The translations under genes and the position numbers were made by a program. A stretch of DNA of 7,941 nucleotides from Candidatus Bathyarchaeota archaeon. GTDB taxonomy: Archaea > Thermoproteota > Bathyarchaeia > TCS64. The notes beneath the pieces are model-generated. The model saw only the letters and a program-made list of their open reading frames with translations, did not search any database and was not told where the DNA came from. This document shows positions 1 through 6,803 of this stretch, in pieces (within the stretch, counting starts at the first letter, position 1; each line of letters starts with the position of its first letter). Location: positions 1-7,941 of the forward strand of contig PBSW01000063.1 of the NCBI GenBank assembly GCA_002726865.1. The letters run 5' to 3'.

Positions 1-964
1 TCTCTATCTCAGGGTGGTCAGACGAAGATAGCTGCAATATGCGTCTGTCCAAGAGCTCAACAGCGGCAGGGTGAGTAGAGAGGATATCAGGTACAGCCTG
101 TCCCATCTTTGAGAGTTTGTCAAAGGAAATCAGGGCCAGGCTTCGCGATGTGGGCTTGGCTATGATCCTGAACCGTGCACCTACAATTACACCCAGAGTC
201 CCCTCGGAAGATACGAAGAGCTTTGTCAAGTCAATAGAGCCATTTTCGAGGATTCGCTCCAGTCGATATCCAGAGGAGTTCTTAGACACATTCGGCCTCA
301 TCCGCTTTATCAGGTCTTGATTTTGTGTTACGATAAGTCTAGTAGCAAAGTAAATCCGCGATGCCAATGTGTCTGCGTTCCCGACATCAGCTTTCGAGTT
401 ATTGATATCAAAATCGTGGACGTCCGTATGGATCAACTCACCGTTAGATAGCACTACATCCAGAGAGATGACGTATTCCAAAATGCTCCCGTACTTTACG
501 GTGTGCGGCCCGCTGGCATTGTTAGCGATCATCCCTCCGATAGTGCAATAATTTGAGCTGGATGGATCAGGAGGGAGATACATTCCAACATTACCGAGCT
601 CCTTATCGAGACGACCTTTGTAGATACCAGGCTGAGCAATCACATATCCATCCGTGGGGTTTATCTCAACAATCTGGTTCATGTATTTACTAAAATCAAG
701 TATTACTCCACTACCGATCGCTTGTCCAGCCAGCCCACTTCCCCCGCCTCGTGCGATTACAGGAACATTATGTTCTTGGCAATACTTGACTACCTTTACG
801 ACGTCGAGAGTAGAGCGCGGCAATACAACGCAGATCGGGAGAATTTCATAACCGCTCGCATCTGTCGCATACATACTTCTCTCCCAAGCTTCAAACATGA
901 CATCACCGTCGATCATCTTTCCGATGTCACGTCCTATGCATTCTGGTGAGGCAGTAGAGGACAA
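1..964 (-). CDS. FAD-linked oxidase (glycolate oxidase / D-lactate dehydrogenase GlcD family), C-terminus beyond window
   Basis: Read on the minus strand, this is an open frame running off the left edge (about 320 residues visible). It matches the PCMH-type FAD-binding fold of 2-hydroxyacid dehydrogenases, which oxidise substrates such as glycolate or D-lactate. Counting from ATG 916: YATDAS at 16-21, the glycine-rich FAD loop RGGGSGLAGQ at 56-65, PDPSSS at 116-121, IGGMIANNASG at 126-136, a YG pair at 142-143, and SSEGTLGVIV at 236-245. The start is uncertain. ATG 916 is the first ATG, but the frame stays open to a stop at 974-976, and the added residues (GRDIGKMIDGDVMF) resemble the N-terminal helix I recall from the subfamily in which the FAD domain is fused to an iron-sulfur GlcF-like domain. 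TTG 964 is the only upstream start, so I prefer it. Whether such a C-terminal domain exists cannot be seen. Family certain; substrate unknown. Confidence 0.93.
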   Translation of the reverse strand, partial: MSSTASPECIGRDIGKMIDGDVMFEAWERSMYATDASGYEILPICVVLPRSTLDVVKVVKYCQEHNVPVIARGGGSGLAGQAIGSGVILDFSKYMNQIVEINPTDGYVIAQPGIYKGRLDKELGNVGMYLPPDPSSSNYCTIGGMIANNASGPHTVKYGSILEYVISLDVVLSNGELIHTDVHDFDINNSKADVGNADTLASRIYFATRLIVTQNQDLIKRMRPNVSKNSSGYRLERILENGSIDLTKLFVSSEGTLGVIVGARFRIIAKPTSRSLALISFDKLSKMGQAVPDILSTHPAAVELLDRRILQLSSSDHPEIE

Positions 965-1072
965 CGCAACACACTAGCTATAGCGTCATTGATCCTTCTT
1001 TGACATGTAGGCCTAATCCAAGTGTGGGAATCGCTGAATCCATCTTAAGTTTCATCGACAACCTGCCTTTTT

Positions 1073-1384
1073 CTAGTACGCCCAAGCGAGAAGTGGCGTT
1101 TCGATAATTGGACGGATGTATCTGAGAACTGCCACAGCATCGTCAAAGTAATACCACTCTTCTCGCCCTCCAGGAATATACTTCCCGGATCCGGTGTCCA
1201 CAACCTGTTCACAAACGTTTACACAGAATTGTCTCCTGCTCCTTGTCACAAAAACATAACCGCCTCTTGCAAAACCCCGCACTTTACCTTGAATTCGTAT
1301 CCCTTCATCTATATCTAGAGCTCTCACAAGCGTTTCCAGTCGTGAAAATCCATTGATGCGTGTATCAGTATAACGCGTCTTCAT
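1073..1384 (-). CDS. Hypothetical protein, 103 aa, probably leaderless
   Basis: I do not recognise this protein. The N-terminal half (to about residue 50) is charged and rich in Arg. The middle holds two cysteines in CVNVC, followed by a Gly-rich turn (DTGSGKYIPGG) and an aromatic patch (EEWYYFDD). The end is hydrophobic (IIETPLLAWAY). There is no signal peptide or clear transmembrane segment. It is probably real: its ATG lies 24 nt downstream of a TATA-like box (1405-1412), as expected of a leaderless archaeal gene; its composition is protein-like; and it fills the space between the FAD oxidase and the divergent cysS without overlap. It is on the same strand as the FAD oxidase, about 110 nt upstream, so co-transcription is possible but unproven. 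No function is proposed. Confidence 0.68.
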   Translation of the reverse strand: MKTRYTDTRINGFSRLETLVRALDIDEGIRIQGKVRGFARGGYVFVTRSRRQFCVNVCEQVVDTGSGKYIPGGREEWYYFDDAVAVLRYIRPIIETPLLAWAY

Positions 1385-1404
1385 GTGCCTGTTGTAGATT
1401 CAAT

Positions 1405-1412
1405 GATATATG
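1405..1412 (-). promoter_or_regulatory. TATA-like box for the 103-aa gene
   Basis: The minus strand reads CATATATC here, centred about 24-25 nt upstream of ATG 1384. That spacing puts the transcription start at or near the start codon, the usual arrangement for leaderless archaeal mRNAs. It lies in the 80-nt divergent intergenic region shared with cysS. No BRE element is obvious. Confidence 0.5.
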
Positions 1413-1432
1413 AATCAGTTTTTCAGGAAAAG

Positions 1433-1441
1433 CTAATACTA
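1433..1441 (+). promoter_or_regulatory. Weak TATA-like box for cysS
   Basis: CTAATACTA lies 24-32 nt upstream of the cysS ATG at 1465, the right distance for a leaderless transcript. The match to an archaeal TATA box is poor and rests mostly on position. No Shine-Dalgarno-like purine run precedes the ATG. Confidence 0.3.
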
Positions 1442-1464
1442 CCTGACCAGATTTTACTTAGTCC

Positions 1465-2715
1465 ATGGTCATCAGACTCTTCAATAGCCTGACAGGAAAG
1501 AAGGAGCCCCTGCGTCCTCTAACTAAGGAAGTGAGAATGTTCGTTTGTGGGCCCACAGTATACGATTATCCACACATAGGACATGCCCGAACTTACGTTT
1601 CTTATGATATTCTAGCTCGACATATTTTGGCCAGTGGCTATGGACTTCGATTCGTAGTCAATATAACCGACCTCGACGACAAGGTCTTAGAACGAGCTCA
1701 TCATGATGGTGTTACATACAAAGAAGTATCGCACCGATTTACTGCCGCCTTCTTAGACGACCTTCAACGGCTTAACATTGAGACGATAACTAGCTTCCCC
1801 TGTGCCTCAGAGTACTTACCCCAGGCCATTGAGCAGATTTCCACCCTTCTGAAGAAAGGTTTTGCATATGCTGTGGGAAACAATGTTTACTTCGACACAT
1901 CGAAATTCAGCCGGTATGGTAGTTTCTCAGGTCAGTCTCCATTAGAACTCAAGCTTAGGCGTCTTGATCCTGATCCGTTAAAGCGCTCCCAAAGTGACTT
2001 TCTTCTTTGGCGAAGCGAAGACGCTGGAACCACATCATGGGATAGCCCATTTGGGCGCGGAAAGCCGGGCTGGCACATAGAGGACACAGCCATCTCCATC
2101 TCCACCTATGGTGATCAATATGATCTCCATGGTGGAGCAATAGAACTAATTTTCCCGCACCACGAAGCAGAAATTGCACAAGCTGAAGCATTAACTGGTA
2201 AAAGTCCATTCGTTCGCCATTGGGTCCATTCAGGCCTCCTGAAAGTGAAGGAACAAAAGATGTCGAAGTCACTAGGAAATTCCATCAGACTACGCGAAGT
2301 ACTAAGAGAGACAGATGTATCGCTTCTTCGACTATATTTTGCATCCCATCACTATAGGGAAACATTCAGTTGGAGAGAGAGCAATCTAAAGGCCTTGTCT
2401 GGACGACTAAAAGATCTTCAGAAGGCCTGGAAGTTAACAGTTCAGTCAACCCATTCTTCGAAGTCTAGGAATGCTGGAGACCAAAAAGAAGCTTTGGAAA
2501 AAGTTCGACGGTGCAACCGAGCTTTTTACGCCTGTCTGGATAATGATCTAGATACTCCGGGCGCTATTGCAGTACTTTTCCGACTTGTCAATCTTGCACT
2601 TAAAGTGCTCACTCGTCCACATTCCCGTACTCTGAGCGTAGAGATAGAGAATACATTGGCCAAATGTGCCAGGTCACTGGGCATCTTGCTCCACAAGATT
2701 GATGTCGACGAATAG
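1465..2715 (+). CDS. cysS: Cysteinyl-tRNA synthetase (CysRS), short C-terminus
   Basis: Class I aminoacyl-tRNA synthetase that attaches cysteine to tRNA-Cys in the cytoplasm. The N-terminus fits the family start well. CGPTVYD begins with Cys28, the HIGH motif is at residues 37-40, and KMSKS is at 265-269. Of the four zinc ligands known in E. coli CysRS (Cys28, Cys209, His234, Glu238), this protein keeps Cys28, His232 and Glu236 but has Asp207 in the WHIED segment where the second Cys is expected; I recall this WHIEDTAI form from other archaeal CysRS. The helical DALR-type domain is recognisable (DNDLDTPGAIAVLF, about 355-368). At 416 residues it is about 45 shorter than E. coli CysRS (461): the final small domain, normally ending in a conserved GT-W segment, is absent. 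A GNAT gene follows within 8 nt or overlaps, so the two are likely co-transcribed. Identity is certain. Confidence 0.97.
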   Translation: MVIRLFNSLTGKKEPLRPLTKEVRMFVCGPTVYDYPHIGHARTYVSYDILARHILASGYGLRFVVNITDLDDKVLERAHHDGVTYKEVSHRFTAAFLDDLQRLNIETITSFPCASEYLPQAIEQISTLLKKGFAYAVGNNVYFDTSKFSRYGSFSGQSPLELKLRRLDPDPLKRSQSDFLLWRSEDAGTTSWDSPFGRGKPGWHIEDTAISISTYGDQYDLHGGAIELIFPHHEAEIAQAEALTGKSPFVRHWVHSGLLKVKEQKMSKSLGNSIRLREVLRETDVSLLRLYFASHHYRETFSWRESNLKALSGRLKDLQKAWKLTVQSTHSSKSRNAGDQKEALEKVRRCNRAFYACLDNDLDTPGAIAVLFRLVNLALKVLTRPHSRTLSVEIENTLAKCARSLGILLHKIDVDE

Positions 2716-2722
2716 ATTTTGG

Positions 2723-3499
2723 ATGATGTCACAGACTATGTTGTCAAGTACTATCATCCAATATCTGGAACGGAATGAGAATTCTTTCTTCTCCATCTGG
2801 TGCAGTCATCTTTCTCTCAAATCTACTCGTATCCTGTACAACCGAAAACTTTCAGACGACTGGCTATTCAACCACGCCACCGGCATCTTGCCGTCTTCAG
2901 CAAAGATTACTGTTTTCGAGGAAATACGAGACGTATTTGACAAGATGAAGATTCAACCATGCATCTACGTCCTACCTGGACCCAAGACCTCGATTATGGA
3001 AGAAATGATACACGCCAGCAATATGGTCCACATAGATACAATAGAAGTAATGTATGCTAATCACGTCCCACCTGCTTCTGGAAATAGTATCCAAATAACA
3101 TGCATCGAAAACAAAGATGCAGACAGATGGGTAGATCTTTATCTCAAAGCATTCGATGTATCAATTTCTGCGATCGAGGAAGTCAGACGAGCAGTTTCTC
3201 GGATGCTACGGGAAAGAGTTGATCTCTTGCTTGCAAAGATAGATGATAAAGCCGTAGGAATACTTGCACTCTTCTCGCAAGAGAGAGTTGGTGGCATCTA
3301 CTGTGTTGGAACTGATCCTGACTATAGAAAACATGGAGTCGGCTCTGCTCTCCTGTCTGAAGCCGCTAGACTTTCAATTAAGAGAGGAAATTTCATACTT
3401 GGACTTCAAATTCTTCGAAGCGCCAATCTACGGAACTTCTATGCCCAAAACGGTTTCACAAAGATATATGACAAGAAAGTATATAGTTCAAGAATCTAA
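2723..3499 (+). CDS. GNAT-family N-acetyltransferase with extra N-terminal domain
   Basis: GCN5-related acetyltransferase, which transfers acetyl (or another acyl group) from CoA to an amine; the substrate is unknown. The C-terminal GNAT domain spans about residues 120-258. Motif A is clear: IYCVGTDPDYRKHGVGSALL contains the acetyl-CoA pyrophosphate-binding R-x-x-G-x-G as R202-KHGVG-207. Motif B follows, with an Asn/Tyr-rich segment (NLRNFYAQNGF). The first 110 or so residues are not a standard part of single-domain GNATs; the PGPKTSIMEEM region may be a degenerate second GNAT fold. The start is uncertain. The frame is open back to ATG 2666 inside cysS, with further ATGs at 2702, 2723, 2726 and 2738. 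I take 2723, 7 nt after the cysS stop; 2738 is also plausible, with GGATGATG about 9 nt upstream as a weak ribosome-binding site. Probably co-transcribed with cysS. Confidence 0.88.
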   Translation: MMSQTMLSSTIIQYLERNENSFFSIWCSHLSLKSTRILYNRKLSDDWLFNHATGILPSSAKITVFEEIRDVFDKMKIQPCIYVLPGPKTSIMEEMIHASNMVHIDTIEVMYANHVPPASGNSIQITCIENKDADRWVDLYLKAFDVSISAIEEVRRAVSRMLRERVDLLLAKIDDKAVGILALFSQERVGGIYCVGTDPDYRKHGVGSALLSEAARLSIKRGNFILGLQILRSANLRNFYAQNGFTKIYDKKVYSSRI

Positions 3500-3665
3500 A
3501 TTGCTTAATCCTCACATAATTCTTGGTTTCAATACATTAAGTCACTAGTAGTCAAGCTAGCACAATCATAATATAGTCCATAATGCACGTCACATAAATT
3601 CTGGATTTAGATTGATCATAACATCAATTCATACAGATAGTAACACTATAACAGATAATAATACT
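3500..3665. other. AT-rich convergent intergenic region
   Basis: This stretch separates the convergent GNAT and 95-aa genes. It is AT-rich and contains no convincing ORF, RNA gene, long T-run or strong hairpin. Transcription of both neighbours should end here, but I cannot point to a terminator. Confidence 0.5.
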
Positions 3666-3953
3666 CTATTTCTTTGTCAACAAAAGTGCTAGATCTCTTG
3701 TTCCATCAGCTCTTTTACTTACTCGCATTTCAACATCAGGAAAGTTTTTCTTAATACGTCTAGACAGAGAGACTTGCATTCCCCTACTTACTTTGTCCAA
3801 GAGCACAGGTCTACCACTTTTTAGTGATTTCAGTATAGCTAGTGCCTCTTTTCCAGTTTGAGAGACTGGTTCCTTAACAGCAAACCTTCTGAACTGTTCT
3901 ATCGAAATCTCTTTTGGTTCAGTCAAAATGCTCTCTTTTATAGTGAGAAGCAT
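3666..3953 (-). CDS. Hypothetical small basic protein, 95 aa
   Basis: I do not recognise this protein. It is Lys/Arg-rich and probably alpha/beta. Visible segments are an acidic-basic N-terminal stretch (EPKEISIEQFRRFAVKEP), a central hydrophobic part (ALAILKSLKSGRPVLLDKV), and a basic half ending in a likely beta hairpin (RVSKRADGTRDLALLLTKK). It has no cysteines, signal peptide or membrane segment. Its size and charge would suit a nucleic-acid-binding or regulatory protein, but no motif proves it. A purine-rich AGAAGAGG lies about 14 nt before the ATG, and a TATA-like GATATAAAAC lies around 4008-4017. Base composition is more AT-rich than in the large genes. It is probably coding because it is a closed, protein-like frame with upstream signals. 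Confidence 0.62.
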   Translation of the reverse strand: MLLTIKESILTEPKEISIEQFRRFAVKEPVSQTGKEALAILKSLKSGRPVLLDKVSRGMQVSLSRRIKKNFPDVEMRVSKRADGTRDLALLLTKK

Positions 3954-4007
3954 GGCTTAAAAGGGTTCCTCTTCTAATCCTTGTTAGCTAATTGTCACAT
4001 AGCTCTG

Positions 4008-4017
4008 TTTTATATCA
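4008..4017 (-). promoter_or_regulatory. TATA-like box for the 95-aa gene
   Basis: The minus strand reads GATATAAAAC, centred near 4012. Transcription would begin near 3986, giving a leader of about 33 nt that contains the purine-rich AGAAGAGG ahead of ATG 3953. This is supported only by sequence and spacing. Confidence 0.35.
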
Positions 4018-4091
4018 GTTCTAGTGTAGCTTATATCAATATTAGTATTAATTCATGATTTTAGAGATACGACATGACAAAAACCATACAA

Positions 4092-4122
4092 CTATATTCG
4101 CATATTTCAGCATGCAATATAG
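4092..4122. repeat. Imperfect inverted repeat / hairpin
   Basis: CTATATT pairs with AATATAG (7 bp); after one bulged C, GCAT pairs with ATGC (4 bp), closing an 8-nt loop. This 11-bp imperfect palindrome lies in the AT-rich gap between tRNA-Arg and the 95-aa gene. It could be a protein-binding site or RNA structure, or chance in AT-rich DNA. No T-run follows it, so it is not a bacterial-style terminator. Confidence 0.4.
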
Positions 4123-4200
4123 CAACTAATGAGCTGAATAAAATCATTACAAAGAAATGTACTATTAACTAATAAGCGTTTTAGATCCCGATAGATCGTC

Positions 4201-4220
4201 AAAGAACAGAGAAAATAGTA
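4201..4220 (-). terminator. T-rich termination signal after tRNA-Arg
   Basis: Directly past the tRNA-Arg 3' end the minus strand reads a pyrimidine- and T-rich stretch (TATTTTCTCTGTTCTTT). Archaeal RNA polymerase typically terminates at T-rich tracts without a hairpin, so this is a good candidate. Confidence 0.5.
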
Positions 4221-4221
4221 G

Positions 4222-4311
4222 CGGGCCCGGTGGGATTCGAACCCACGACCTTCGGCTCCGGAGGCCTACGCATTAACTTCAACGCCCTAATCCTGGCTGG
4301 GCTACGGGCCC
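4222..4311 (-). tRNA. tRNA-Arg (anticodon CCG) with one non-canonical intron
   Basis: The gene folds as a complete cloverleaf once 14 nt are removed. Acceptor GGGCCCG/CGGGCCC has 7 perfect pairs; U8-A9 follow. The D stem is GCCC/GGGC with an 11-nt loop, and the T arm GTGGG/CCCAC has loop TTCGAAT. The variable loop is AGGTC and the discriminator is G; no CCA is encoded. The anticodon loop CTCCGGA gives anticodon CCG, reading the Arg codon CGG. In the unspliced gene the anticodon stem is broken and lies too far from the D arm; removing 4266-4279 gives TTGGC/GCCGA, all paired with one G-U. The mature length is 76 nt. The gene starts 39 nt after the stop codon of the molybdenum hydroxylase gene on the same strand, so it has its own weak promoter or is co-transcribed. 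Confidence 0.94.
4266..4279 (-). other. 14-nt tRNA-Arg intron at position 29/30
   Basis: The intron is AAGTTAATGCGTAG. Its boundaries fit a relaxed bulge-helix-loop motif. Exon GCGT (24-27) pairs with intron GCGT (two G-C flanked by two G-U). The 5' bulge is TG^A and the 3' bulge AG^G. An outer helix AGG (21-23)/CCT (31-33) supports the register. A cut one base earlier gives the same mature tRNA but loses this motif. Confidence 0.85.
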
Positions 4312-4350
4312 TATCATGGTTACAAATGGACAATCGGATAAGTCTGCCTG

Positions 4351-6762
4351 CTACGCGTCTTCAGCGTGTCTTTTCGATCTAATTGATCGCAGGATAGTCT
4401 CCGCAGTCATTGGTATCTCAGTCATCTTGACTCCCAACGGAGCCAACGCGTCTTCAATTGCATTTGCTATGGTCGCCATTACGGGTATGGTAGGTCCCTC
4501 ACCGACAGCCTTGGTTCCCAGAGGTGCCCAAGTTGATGGAGTTTCAAGGTGTGCAACGTCAATCGATGTACTATCCGCAGATCCTTGCGAAAAATAGTCC
4601 GCAAATGTCGAAGTTAGGTGCTGTCCGTTGACGTCGTAAACACATTGTTCGCCGAGAGCTATGGAGATAAATTGCCACACATGTCCGTGGATTTGTCCAT
4701 CCACAAGCATTGGATTGATTAGAGTTCCGGAATCGTGAGCTACCACATATTTCAATATCTTAACACCCCCTGTTTCGCCATCTATCTCAACGACAGCTGC
4801 ATGAGCTTGATTCCCGTACGTGTAATGACAGCTAATCCTGTTCTTTTCGTCAGGAATATGTGATAGAGGAGCTTTGAAGTAAGCAGCTTCGTGAAGTCCC
4901 ATCTCGAATCCTTCAGGAAGTGGGTGAGCGCCTACGACACTCTGGTAGGCAGTCGTTGCTATTTCTTTCACAGTAACATGTTGGTCGGGAGAACTCTTCA
5001 CGAAGGCTTTTCCATCACCGAGCTCGATCTCGTCAGGCTTAGTATCAAGAATTTCTGCAGCAATCCCCCGCATCTTAACTCCTACTTTTCTTGCGGCTTT
5101 CATTGCTGCTCCAAGATAGATAGATGAGTACAAGTCTCCAGCCGTACCAGAAGATATTGTCCATGGGGCATATTGAGTATCAAGACTAGAACCAACAAAG
5201 ACGTCCTCGAAGCTGACTCCCAATTCATCAGAAACAGCTTGTGCCAGGGTAGTCTCGTGTCCAGTACCGAAATTTATAGAAGACCGTGAAACATCTATCT
5301 TTCCATTGGGATCAACCCTTATCACTGCCCCGGCTACTCGGTGATTCACAGACCTCGGCTCGCTACCCAATAATATCTCTCGACCGGGATTATGGCCGCC
5401 GGGGTCTACATTACAAGCTATTCCGATGCCTAGAAATCGCCCATTGGTGTCAGATTCTTTCTTCTTTTTCTTCCAGTGTTGAAGGTCCAGGATTTCCAAC
5501 GCCTTATTCAGAGTGGCTGGAAAATCACCTCCGTCAATTATGTTGCCGCTCGGAGTACGATACGGCATCTCATTTGGCTGGACGAGATTAATCCGACGTA
5601 TCTCCACTGGATCCAGATCGAGCTTCCTAGCTGCGATATCCACCAGTCGCTCAAGCATGTATCCCATATGGGGTTTTGCAAGTCCACGGGCAGCACCAGC
5701 AGGTGCCATATTGGTGATAACAGAGTACCCTTCATGACTGATGTTCCCAATACGATACATGCCAACAATATTTGTCAACTTTATGGCATACCACTGTCCA
5801 GCACTCACAGTACTTGCACCCTCTTCCGTAATGTCCATCAGTCGCACGGCCAAGAATTGGCCGTCCCTTTTCAACGCCAACTCCAGGTCGTAAATCCCAG
5901 AGTGGGACTGACTAACAGGAGAACACATCATTTCCCTCCTATCCTCCACATACTTTATCGGTCGACCCGTCCGTATTGACAACAAAGACAGCAAAACCAT
6001 GTTATCTCTAGCATAGGTACGTGTTCCAAATCCACCCCCCAGGTCACCTATGATAAATCGAATCCGCGAAGGAGAAACACGTACGGCGCGAGATAGCCCG
6101 CTAAGGCTTTGAAGAGTCTGAGCGTTAGACCGTATCGTGAGAATGCCACTGTCGTGATCATAGCTCGCAATACAACCATTAGGTTCAAGCGGAGTAGTAG
6201 CGTAGCGAGGGATCTTGAACTTCTCCTTGACGACGAGATCAGCGCTCCCGAAAGCTCCTTCGACGTCACCATACTCGAACTTCCCGTGCCAAGCTATGTT
6301 GCTTCCCAGCTGGTCGACGATCACCGGTCCCTTTCCACCCACCACCTCCTCTGGATCCAAGACTGTTTCGAGAGGCTCATAATCAACTTCAAGGTCGTCA
6401 ATAGCATCCTCTGCTAGAGCTCTGTCAGTTGCCGCAACTATAGCCACGGGTTGGCCCTGGTAAGTAACCTTGTTCACTGCCAACGGATATTCAGTTATTT
6501 TCTCCATGACCGATCGGCCAGGAAGTGGTTCTGAGATCTGAACAAGATCATTCCCCGTAAGAACAGCCAGTACACCCGCACGTTCAAGAGCTCGTCCTGT
6601 TTCGATACTTCTTATCCGTGCGTGAGCATATGGACTACGTAATATCGCGGCAAAGCACATTCGAGACAACCAAACATCATCGAGGAAATTCCCCTTACCA
6701 GTAAGTAGTCTAGGATCTTCACGTCGACGTATGGATTTGCCTACCCAATGTTGCTTAACCAT
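4351..6762 (-). CDS. Xanthine dehydrogenase/CoxL-family molybdopterin-binding large subunit
   Basis: This 803-residue protein is the catalytic subunit type of molybdenum hydroxylases, which bind molybdopterin cytosine dinucleotide and hydroxylate aldehydes, purines or N-heterocycles. Length matches the usual ~800. The N-terminal Ald_Xan_dh_C-like domain begins at GKSIRRREDPRLLTGKG (8-24) and contains GQPVAIVAA (103-111). Mo-domain signs are GGGFG (242-246), GHETTLAQ (501-508), DGQIHGHVWQ (688-697) and VGEG (753-756), where Glu755 fits the conserved catalytic base. The active-site loop reads AARGLAK (357-363): neither AYxCSFR of true CO dehydrogenase nor AYRGAGR of form II. It lacks the Cys that binds copper, so CO oxidation is unlikely. 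The usual FAD (CoxM) and 2Fe-2S (CoxS) partner genes are not adjacent; tRNA genes flank it on both sides. No signal peptide. Family certain, substrate unknown. Confidence 0.96.
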   Translation of the reverse strand: MVKQHWVGKSIRRREDPRLLTGKGNFLDDVWLSRMCFAAILRSPYAHARIRSIETGRALERAGVLAVLTGNDLVQISEPLPGRSVMEKITEYPLAVNKVTYQGQPVAIVAATDRALAEDAIDDLEVDYEPLETVLDPEEVVGGKGPVIVDQLGSNIAWHGKFEYGDVEGAFGSADLVVKEKFKIPRYATTPLEPNGCIASYDHDSGILTIRSNAQTLQSLSGLSRAVRVSPSRIRFIIGDLGGGFGTRTYARDNMVLLSLLSIRTGRPIKYVEDRREMMCSPVSQSHSGIYDLELALKRDGQFLAVRLMDITEEGASTVSAGQWYAIKLTNIVGMYRIGNISHEGYSVITNMAPAGAARGLAKPHMGYMLERLVDIAARKLDLDPVEIRRINLVQPNEMPYRTPSGNIIDGGDFPATLNKALEILDLQHWKKKKKESDTNGRFLGIGIACNVDPGGHNPGREILLGSEPRSVNHRVAGAVIRVDPNGKIDVSRSSINFGTGHETTLAQAVSDELGVSFEDVFVGSSLDTQYAPWTISSGTAGDLYSSIYLGAAMKAARKVGVKMRGIAAEILDTKPDEIELGDGKAFVKSSPDQHVTVKEIATTAYQSVVGAHPLPEGFEMGLHEAAYFKAPLSHIPDEKNRISCHYTYGNQAHAAVVEIDGETGGVKILKYVVAHDSGTLINPMLVDGQIHGHVWQFISIALGEQCVYDVNGQHLTSTFADYFSQGSADSTSIDVAHLETPSTWAPLGTKAVGEGPTIPVMATIANAIEDALAPLGVKMTEIPMTAETILRSIRSKRHAEDA

Positions 6763-6803
6763 TGAATATTGTTCACTTTTCAGTCATCCTGACAAAGCTA
6801 GAG

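Noticed and set aside
117..949. Several plus-strand frames across the first 950 bases
   Set aside because: The minus strand encodes an unmistakable FAD oxidase through the whole interval.
1415..1474. Possible C/D box guide RNA on the minus strand (TGATGA then CTGA about 50 nt later)
   Set aside because: D' and C' boxes are not convincing, the C box purine is missing, and it overlaps the cysS start; the motifs are probably coincidental.
1955..2272. Minus-strand frame of 105 codons inside cysS, and other long frames inside cysS, the molybdenum hydroxylase and rhomboid genes
   Set aside because: These are antisense or shifted shadows of clearly identified genes and lack family features.
4074..4172. 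A 32-codon plus-strand ORF (MTKTIQLYSH...) in the AT-rich gap
   Set aside because: It is too short to separate from chance, has no ribosome-binding site or well-spaced TATA box, and overlaps the hairpin.
4351..6762. Aerobic CO dehydrogenase large subunit (CoxL)
   Set aside because: The AYxCSFR loop with the copper-binding Cys is absent, so only the broader xanthine dehydrogenase family can be assigned.
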